NCBI GenBank assembly: GCA_003131985.1
Contig: PKWH01000229.1
Coordinates: 1,220 to 12,191, forward strand
Reading direction: 5' to 3'
Origin: Acidobacteriota bacterium
GTDB taxonomy: Bacteria; Acidobacteriota; Terriglobia; Acidiferrales; UBA7541
DNA: 10,972 nucleotides
The notes below the pieces were generated by a model. That model saw only the letters and a program-made list of their open reading frames with translations, had not been told where the DNA came from and did no database searches. This document shows positions 5,832-10,972 of the stretch, in pieces. Position 1 is the stretch's first letter. Every line of letters starts with the position of its first letter. A program made the position numbers and the translations under genes.

Positions 5832-8800
5832 TTTCCTTCCATAGAAATTGGAGACCGCGCCCAGCTTCCGATTTTCTCGGCGAGCGGAAGCCTGCGCTGA
5901 ACGATGACCTAGGCTAGCCATCCCCGACATTGCTACCAGAACAATCACGACGAGATAAAAATTCCACGGCGGCCACCTAAATTCTCTAGCCTTCGGACGC
6001 ACCAGGCTTGACGCCGTCGGGACGTTCACTGTGAACGGGGCCTGCCCGTTTGCCGGGACAGTCAGTGTTGACACCGATGTCGCGCATGAGCCAGCCCCCG
6101 GAACCGAACCTGTGCACGCGAGTCCCACGGACCCCGCGAACCCGTTCATCGAAGTAATGTCGAGCTGGAAAGTGGCCGTGGCTCCCTGCGTGACGGTTAG
6201 GCTAGTGCCGCCGACCGTCGGCGGGTTCGGACAGAAGTCGGTAGCTGTCCCATTCAGCATCACCGCTTGCGGGCTGTCTGTCGCATTGTCCGTCAGAGTG
6301 AGGGTTGCACTCTTCGATCCGGTGGTGGAACCGCATTGCGCTCCCGACGCTGGAGCCGCCGGAGCGAATGTCATTGGTACCGTGCAAGTGCCTCCGGCCG
6401 GGATCGAGCCTGTACAATTATTCTTCATCGTGAAGTCCGCCGTATCTGTAACGCTCGCCCCGCTCACGGTCAACGCTCCAGTTCCGGTGTTTTTCACCGT
6501 GACGGCTACCGGCGCACCCGGCGTCGCTCCTACCAACTGACTTCCAAAACTGATCGTCGCCGGCGAAACCGATACCGTTGCTACCGTCACAGATCCCGTG
6601 AGCGCTATTGTTTGCGGACTCTGCGGCGCATTATCGGAAATGCTGATCGACGCCGTTCGGATCGCCGGCCCGCTAGCGGCAGGGTCAAACTTCACAGTGA
6701 TTAGACACGAGGCACTCGCGCCCAGGCTCTGCGGGCAGTTATTTGTCTCGATGAAATCTGCCGAATTAGCACCGGTCAAAACGATGCCGGATATTCCAAG
6801 GGAAGTAGCTCCGGTGTTGAAGACTGTCACATTCTGCGGAGCACTTGTCGCTCCTGCAGCCTGCGAGCCAAAATTGAGGCTTGGGGCGGACAGCGTGATA
6901 GTCGGTCCCACGGCAGTCCCAGTCAACGATACGGTTTGGGGGCTTCCGGCTGCATTGTCGCTGAGGCTCAGGCTCGCATTTTTTGTGCCGCTCGATAGCG
7001 GCGCGAAGTTGATCGTCACTGTGCAGCTCGCTTCCGCTGCAAGAGTGCCGCTCGACGGACAGGGGCTGGCTCCTCCCGGAACGATTCCAAAGTTACTCGC
7101 ACCGCTTCCGATCACAGCGATGGCTGAAATGTTCAAGGCCGCACTGCCTTGATTCACAAGAGTCACCGCCTGGTTTCCGCTTGTGCTGCCCACGGCTTGC
7201 GAGGAGAAAACCAATGCCGAAGGTGACACGTTCAATAGCGGCGCTGCAGCAATCGCGGTTCCGGTTATCGGAATCGTTTGTATCGCGTCGGGCAGATTTC
7301 CTGAATTGTCAGTTATGTTCACAACCGCAGTGAATGTGCCAGTACTAGACGGCACGAAAGATATGACCAATCCGCAGCTAGCCCCCGCAGTAAGGCCAGC
7401 CGGGCACGTGTCCGCGGACGGCGGAAACTGAGAGACGTTATTCCCTGCAACGGCGATATTGGTGAATTGGAGAGTTTGATTGCCTTTGTTCGTCACAGTA
7501 ATAGCTTGTGAAGGCGTTGTCCCCACCGAAACGCTTCCGAAGTTGACACTCGATGGCGAGATGACAGCCAGGGGACCCGCTCCTGTGCCGAGCAACGCGA
7601 AGACCTGGGGGTTTCCCGACGCATTGTCGGTAAAACTCAAAGCCGCGCCCTCGACGCCGACGACGCTTGGCACGAATTGCATCTCGAAAGCGCAGAATGA
7701 TCCCGAGTTAATTGGAGCCGCCAAGCACGGCGCAGGATTGATAGCGGAAAAATCGCTACTGTTTGGTCCCGTTATGGCTATGCTTGAAATAGAAAGAGGT
7801 GCGTCGCCTGTATTGATGACTGCTACCGGTAATTGCGCGTTGTTTGTCGTGCCTACTGGCTGCGACCCGAAGTTCACGTTAGCCGAATTGAATGAGACGC
7901 TCGGATTCATTGCTGCGCTCGGCGTGATTTTCACCACAAACGCGTCATTCTGTGGCGGCGACAACTGGCAACTAGCGCAAATAGGTTGAATTCCGTTCCC
8001 CGGATTTCCAGCCCGCGGAAAATCCGCAGTGGTTGTGGCGCCTGCGACGTACACGTTGGCGGATGTATCCACCACGATCGCGTTTCCGTTTGATCCAGCC
8101 GTCACTCCGATTGGCGCGGTCCCACCCAGCGGCGTGGAATAAAGTAGCGAAGCTGCGCCTGCTGAGGTCGGATCGAGCATAGTCACGAATGCGTCGGAGT
8201 CGCCATTGAACGGCTGAAAATTATCCTGCCACGGGAAATCCCAGGACGTCGTGGTTCCCGCCAGGTATATCTGGTTCACAGCGCCAAACCAAACGCTTTG
8301 TCCCGTGTCCGTCCCCGAGCCGCCTAAATAGCTGGAATATGCAAGCGAAGTCATCCCCGTCGTCGCGTTCTGGGAGATCACGGCCAAGAACGCATTCGTT
8401 GTGCCTTTTAGGCTGGTCTGCAGCGCCGTGACCGAGCCGCTCGTAGGAAAATTTGATGACTGCGTCGACCCTGTCACATACGCAGTAGCTGGCAGGTCCG
8501 TTCCCACTGCGATGGCCAACGCCTCGTCTGAGCTTCCGCCTCCAAGAAACGTTGCATACGACAGATCGGTTGCGCCATTTCCCGCTGGCGTTATTTCCAT
8601 CACAAATCCATCGAACGGATCGCCGCCATACGTAGTTTGAAATCCGTTCGTAGTAATCAACGTTCCGTTCGGGTTCGATGTGAATCCCGCAAGGAACGCG
8701 TTGCCCGCGGAATCCACGGCAACTCCCGCGACGCTCGCTTGCGCATTCAGTCCCAGGTAGGTGCAATATTTCAAAGTCGGCGTAGTTGCCGGCTCGAGGA

Positions 8801-10598
8801 TCGCGAGAAAACCGTCGCTGGCACCGCCCCCATAGACAGTTTGAAATGCTCCCGCCGTAGTCGTCAGGTCCACGGAATTCGTGTCCATGGCTACGAAAAC
8901 ATTTCCGGAGCTATCCATCGCAATCCCTCCGGGGCCTTGCGTAGCCTCCGCACCGCTGCCGCCGAATAGCGTTGAGAAAACAAGCTGCGCGCCAGAAGAA
9001 TTGATTTCCGTAACCGTGGCGTCATTGGTCCCTGCCGTTCGCGTACTTCCATCCGTAACCGGGAAATCAGTGGACGTAGTAGTGCCAGCAATCGCCGCGT
9101 TTCCGCTGCCATCAACTGCTAGAAATCCCCCCTCTTCGTCCCCACTTCCGCCGATAAACGTCAAGTACACCAGAGAATTCAATCCGTTCTGCGCAGGATC
9201 GATTTTCGCGATGAAATAATCGGAGGCCCCGCTGCCCGGACCAAGCTTCTTCGAAGACTCCGAAAAAGTCCCTGCTGAGGTAGTCGTGCCACTTACATAA
9301 ACCTTTCCAGACGAGTCCACTGTGACGCTCGTTGCGCTGTCACTGCCGGTGCCCCCTAGAAAAGTCGAGTACGAAACGCTTAGCGAAGGATCAATCACCA
9401 GCGTTCCCGGACCGGTAAGATTCTTCGACCCACGGCTCGAAAGTCCTGCTGGATCCAATCGAGCGGTAACATCTTGCGCCGCGATGCGGAAACCTACGGT
9501 TCCGTCAGCCTCAATCGCGTAGCCTCCAGCGACAGGCCGCCGTTGCAGCTTCAGATTCGCCGAGTCGCTTTTAGACAATTGCTCGCCGGTCGTCTCTTCA
9601 TACATCGCCGGCTTCTTCATCCGGATTTCTTGTCCGGCGGCCATGATTAAAAGGTTCCCTTCCGCATCAAGCTTCATCTCATCCGCACCCGAAATCCGTA
9701 GCCGCAAACTCCGCGCATCCACTCCTGGCGCTACGCGCAAGTCGTATTCAAGCGCACGCTCACTCCCATAAGCCACCACATCCACGCCGGGCAAGACCCC
9801 CTTCGCCACCGCACGCGAAAAATGAGCCACGTGCGTCCGCCACTTGGCAGGATCATTTCCCAAGAAATAATTCGTCTCGCCCGCCAATCTACCGTCTCCA
9901 CGCCATCGCAAGCTTCCGCCATCGGCGCTGGGAGGGTTCTTCTCACGAGGCGCGGTAGGAATCCTCGGCGCGTTTTGATTTGGAACTTGCCTCTGCGTCG
10001 GAGCGGGATCATCCGCCGCCCGTCTTCGTCGACTTCGAGGCCGCGCTGACCTCTTCCTGCTTCTCCGGTGGCGTGCCGCGCCCGATCCACCGCCGCTTCT
10101 GTTCCTCCGCCGCGAGTGACTCTTTCCCGACGCTCCAGCCGAAGCCCGACGAGGCCGCTTTGTTTTTTCGGTGCTGGATTCGCCTGACTGCGAGATCAGC
10201 TCCGCTCTCGCATCTTCCCTCTCGAATCGAAGCTTCACTACTCGGCTCTCCGTTCCCTTCCGCTCCGAGCCGACAACCACGTCAATCCCTTCCGCCGTCA
10301 GCAGCGCCGTGATGCCATCGCCTCGAGCAATGAACTTCACCAGCGGACCGGCCTGCCCGTTGTTGGCTTCTAGCGTCATCGGAAGAGAAAACCGCGCGGC
10401 GCAGTTGCTATCGCCTTCGCACGCTGTTCTCGAACGCAATCCAGCCGGAGCAACACTTGCCAATCGCAAATTTTTCGCCGGCCGGATTCCCCGCGAAATG
10501 TTTTGTCCGTGGAATTTGATGGGCTGAGTGGTTATTACGAGGAATGCTGCAACCGCAGTAGCTAAAAAGACGCGGAAAAAATACCCCTTCAAGCGCAT
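5658..10598 (-). CDS. Giant SBBP beta-propeller / choice-of-anchor-D (ASH-like) repeat envelope protein
   Basis: Function unknown; a 1646-residue predicted envelope protein. Order: basic start and hydrophobic segment 5-24 (signal or anchor); N-terminal domain about 72-404 of the kind found before SBBP repeats (EANNGQ near 77-82, NYFLGNDPAKW at 243-253, PGVDVVAYG and LEYDLRVAPGVD after it); a propeller of about seven SBBP units at 408-896 (YSTFLGGxGxD...DSSGNVYVxGxT); five ASH-like repeats at 899-1452 (FGSQxVGxT...DNAxxSPQxxxLxGT); an Ig-like domain 1454-1530; two hydrophobic segments 1544-1564 and 1593-1609 with a basic loop between them; Cys1610-Gly5; and a 24-residue beta-strand tail. Residues 146-194 are Arg-rich and possibly misframed. 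The ATG at 10598 is chosen because GGAGGAG lies 3 bases upstream and the signal segment follows directly; a TTG 16 codons earlier (10646) keeps the frame but lacks such a site. It converges on the YVTN gene with a 47-bp gap and no clear terminator. Confidence 0.88.
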   Translation of the reverse strand: MRLKGYFFRVFLATAVAAFLVITTQPIKFHGQNISRGIRPAKNLRLASVAPAGLRSRTACEGDSNCAARFSLPMTLEANNGQAGPLVKFIARGDGITALLTAEGIDVVVGSERKGTESRVVKLRFEREDARAELISQSGESSTEKTKRPRRASAGASGKSHSRRRNRSGGGSGAARHRRSRKRSARPRSRRRRAADDPAPTQRQVPNQNAPRIPTAPREKNPPSADGGSLRWRGDGRLAGETNYFLGNDPAKWRTHVAHFSRAVAKGVLPGVDVVAYGSERALEYDLRVAPGVDARSLRLRISGADEMKLDAEGNLLIMAAGQEIRMKKPAMYEETTGEQLSKSDSANLKLQRRPVAGGYAIEADGTVGFRIAAQDVTARLDPAGLSSRGSKNLTGPGTLVIDPSLSVSYSTFLGGTGSDSATSVTVDSSGKVYVSGTTTSAGTFSESSKKLGPGSGASDYFIAKIDPAQNGLNSLVYLTFIGGSGDEEGGFLAVDGSGNAAIAGTTTSTDFPVTDGSTRTAGTNDATVTEINSSGAQLVFSTLFGGSGAEATQGPGGIAMDSSGNVFVAMDTNSVDLTTTAGAFQTVYGGGASDGFLAILEPATTPTLKYCTYLGLNAQASVAGVAVDSAGNAFLAGFTSNPNGTLITTNGFQTTYGGDPFDGFVMEITPAGNGATDLSYATFLGGGSSDEALAIAVGTDLPATAYVTGSTQSSNFPTSGSVTALQTSLKGTTNAFLAVISQNATTGMTSLAYSSYLGGSGTDTGQSVWFGAVNQIYLAGTTTSWDFPWQDNFQPFNGDSDAFVTMLDPTSAGAASLLYSTPLGGTAPIGVTAGSNGNAIVVDTSANVYVAGATTTADFPRAGNPGNGIQPICASCQLSPPQNDAFVVKITPSAAMNPSVSFNSANVNFGSQPVGTTNNAQLPVAVINTGDAPLSISSIAITGPNSSDFSAINPAPCLAAPINSGSFCAFEMQFVPSVVGVEGAALSFTDNASGNPQVFALLGTGAGPLAVISPSSVNFGSVSVGTTPSQAITVTNKGNQTLQFTNIAVAGNNVSQFPPSADTCPAGLTAGASCGLVISFVPSSTGTFTAVVNITDNSGNLPDAIQTIPITGTAIAAAPLLNVSPSALVFSSQAVGSTSGNQAVTLVNQGSAALNISAIAVIGSGASNFGIVPGGASPCPSSGTLAAEASCTVTINFAPLSSGTKNASLSLSDNAAGSPQTVSLTGTAVGPTITLSAPSLNFGSQAAGATSAPQNVTVFNTGATSLGISGIVLTGANSADFIETNNCPQSLGASASCLITVKFDPAASGPAIRTASISISDNAPQSPQTIALTGSVTVATVSVSPATISFGSQLVGATPGAPVAVTVKNTGTGALTVSGASVTDTADFTMKNNCTGSIPAGGTCTVPMTFAPAAPASGAQCGSTTGSKSATLTLTDNATDSPQAVMLNGTATDFCPNPPTVGGTSLTVTQGATATFQLDITSMNGFAGSVGLACTGSVPGAGSCATSVSTLTVPANGQAPFTVNVPTASSLVRPKAREFRWPPWNFYLVVIVLVAMSGMASLGHRSAQASARRENRKLGAVSNFYGRKMMRIAQACLLLLIFGFAISACGGGGGAAATQSNTYSFTVTATSGGAMRTIALTLTVQ
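6243..7904 (-). repeat. Five ASH-like / choice-of-anchor-D repeats within the giant protein
   Basis: Residues 899-1008, 1010-1116, 1120-1230, 1232-1336 and 1340-1452 are five immunoglobulin-like units of about 105-113 residues. Each has NFGSQxVGxT near its start, an asparagine/glycine turn, a Cys pair 10-12 residues apart, FxPxxxG, and a closing DNAxxSPQxxxLxGT. The fifth has an extra segment with a third Cys (ASGAQCGSTTG, 1417-1427). Confidence 0.85.
7911..9377 (-). repeat. SBBP beta-propeller repeats within the giant protein
   Basis: Residues 408-896 contain about seven diverged units, recognised by the blade start (YSTFLGG, VYLTFIGG, FSTLFGG, YCTYLG, YATFLGG, YSSYLGG, YSTPLGG) and by the following VDSSGNVYVxGxT type strand. 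Spacing is 62-75 residues. A seven-bladed propeller is inferred. Confidence 0.8.
10014..10168 (-). other. Arg-rich segment of the giant gene, possibly out of frame between two indels
   Basis: Residues 147-194 carry 18 Arg in 48 residues and no Asp or Glu, unlike the rest of the protein, and use several AGA/AGG codons. The neighbouring minus-strand frame gives an ordinary mixed-charge sequence (for example ESLAAEEQKRRWIGRG) with higher GC at third positions. One base added in the A6 run at 10163-10168 and one removed near 10014-10022 would restore that frame with the flanking sequence unchanged. Confidence 0.45.
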
Positions 10599-10601
10599 GA
10601 G

Positions 10602-10608
10602 CTCCTCC
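10602..10608 (-). promoter_or_regulatory. Ribosome-binding site deciding the start of the giant gene
   Basis: Minus strand GGAGGAG lies three bases before the ATG at 10598 (its GGAGG core five bases before). This strong match selects that ATG over the in-frame TTG at 10646. Confidence 0.75.
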
Positions 10609-10611
10609 GCC

Positions 10612-10630
10612 GGAACCAAACTTCGGTTCC
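10612..10630 (-). other. Inverted repeat in the 5' leader of the giant gene
   Basis: Plus strand GGAACCAAACTTCGGTTCC: two perfect 6-bp arms (GGAACC/GGTTCC) around 7 bases, only 3 bases upstream of the GGAGGAG site. A stem here in the mRNA could affect ribosome access; it may also be an operator or chance. Confidence 0.35.
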
Positions 10631-10763
10631 TGCTTTTGTGGCTCAAAATTGCCGAGCCGAGTGCTCTTGGTGTGCAGTCCCAAGTGTGCTGAAAGGGTTG
10701 CGCGGACGATAATTGAATTCTCGAAATGGAACGAGGATGTTAAATACTGAATCGAGACGCAGT

Positions 10764-10797
10764 ATTAGTACGGAGCGTGCATTAGTACGGAGCGTGC
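10764..10797. repeat. Perfect 17-bp tandem duplication
   Basis: ATTAGTACGGAGCGTGC occurs twice back to back (10764-10780 and 10781-10797) with no mismatch. It is intergenic, and 17 bp is about one and a half helical turns. It could be a recent slippage duplication or two copies of a dispersed intergenic element. Confidence 0.85.
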
Positions 10798-10811
10798 CTG
10801 CCTTCGTTATC

Positions 10812-10837
10812 TGGATCCGCGGTTACGCGGGGTTCCA
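10812..10837 (-). other. Imperfect inverted repeat spanning the stop codon of the right-hand gene
   Basis: The arms pair at eight of ten positions (TGGA/TCCA, CC/GG, CG/CG) around a 6-base loop holding the TAA stop of the partial minus-strand gene. No T-run follows on the minus strand, so it is not a typical intrinsic terminator; function uncertain. Confidence 0.3.
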
Positions 10838-10972
10838 AGCGAAACTCTCTTCTCCCAGACTCAGTTCCAGCATTCCATCAATCGGCAAAACGTCAATCGG
10901 CAAGCCACCTTCCCATAGCGCCACACTTAATAGCAGCGACTTGCGATCCTTCAGGTCAAACAATTCCCGCGC
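10823..10972 (-). CDS. C-terminal 49 residues of an unrecognised protein (N-terminus outside the window)
   Basis: An open frame runs from the window edge to a TAA at 10825-10823. The visible protein begins ARELFDLKDRKSLLLSVALW, continues with a Gly-Gly-containing acidic segment that carries LPIDV followed directly by LPIDG, and ends EESFAWNPA. Balanced charge and hydrophobic content look like genuine coding sequence. I do not recognise the family. The 5-residue repeat is encoded by a near-identical 15-bp DNA repeat. The gene is followed by the 224-bp region upstream of the giant gene on the same strand, so read-through is possible. Confidence 0.65.
   Translation of the reverse strand, partial: ARELFDLKDRKSLLLSVALWEGGLPIDVLPIDGMLELSLGEESFAWNPA

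Larger units (their letters stand above)
10599..10822. other. Intergenic region upstream of the giant gene
   Basis: About 224 bp between the partial right-hand gene and the giant gene, both on the minus strand. It holds the leader hairpin, the ribosome-binding site and a 17-bp tandem duplication. AT-richer stretches such as TATTTA near 10737-10742 could be promoter parts, but I cannot pair a -35 and -10 with confidence. Confidence 0.45.

Noticed and set aside
6031..7989. Several long plus-strand open frames (for example 6031-6540, 6598-7152, 7480-7989) opposite the giant gene
   Set aside because: They are antisense to the ASH-like repeats, and their periodic spacing and Pro/Val/Ala-rich composition follow from the repeats on the other strand. 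No ribosome-binding site or known domain is visible.
10162..10168. AAAAAAC on the minus strand, which resembles a programmed -1 frameshift heptamer
   Set aside because: In the gene's frame it is read GAA-AAA-ACA, not as A-AAA-AAC, so the canonical phase is wrong. A -1 slip there would run into a TGA at 10009-10011 after about 52 codons, and no strong downstream pseudoknot was evident. An indel is simpler.
10599..10646. TTG start at 10646 giving a 1662-residue version of the giant protein
   Set aside because: It lacks a good ribosome-binding site and puts 16 polar residues before the signal segment, whereas the ATG at 10598 has GGAGGAG immediately upstream.
1..10972. CRISPR arrays, tRNA or rRNA genes, insertion-sequence ends, toxin-antitoxin or defence genes
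   Set aside because: I looked for regularly spaced repeats, cloverleaf-like segments, terminal inverted repeats and transposase motifs and found none that could be supported.

Overview
The window looks like chromosomal DNA from a member of the Acidobacteriota, probably class Terriglobia. This is an inference from three things: moderately high GC, an ordinary set of housekeeping genes, and a very large secreted protein of SBBP beta-propeller plus choice-of-anchor-D (ASH-like) repeats, ending in a hydrophobic Cys-Gly-Gly-Gly-Gly-Gly tail of a type I associate with that phylum. I see no tRNA, rRNA, CRISPR array, insertion sequence or phage gene.

Layout. Bases 1-797 (minus) hold the N-terminal two thirds of an acyl-CoA dehydrogenase cut by the window edge. 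Bases 908-3187 (minus) hold a tight pair: hemW (radical SAM haem chaperone family), then a low-specificity threonine aldolase whose ribosome-binding site overlaps the hemW stop. A 230-bp divergent intergenic region follows. Bases 3418-4446 (plus) encode a type I-beta DAHP synthase with an N-terminal regulatory domain, the first enzyme of the shikimate pathway. It is followed 42 bp later by a membrane-anchored YVTN-type beta-propeller protein (4489-5610). The minus-strand giant gene (10598 down to 5658, 1646 residues) converges on it. At the right edge, the last 49 codons of another minus-strand gene (10823-10972) are visible and I do not recognise the family.

Function. The left half is core metabolism: fatty-acid or amino-acid acyl-CoA oxidation, threonine/glycine metabolism, haem trafficking and aromatic amino-acid synthesis. 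The right half codes for envelope or secreted repeat proteins with no assigned role. I find no evidence for a multi-gene defence or biosynthetic system.

Most worth a second look: (a) an Arg-rich stretch in the giant protein that reads better in another frame, suggesting two compensating indels; (b) its C-terminal two-helix tail with an exact lipobox, and an internal Shine-Dalgarno plus ATG that could start a separate 57-residue lipoprotein; (c) eight propeller repeats in exact 42-residue register in the YVTN protein; (d) two near-leaderless promoter candidates with identical -10-to-ATG spacing.
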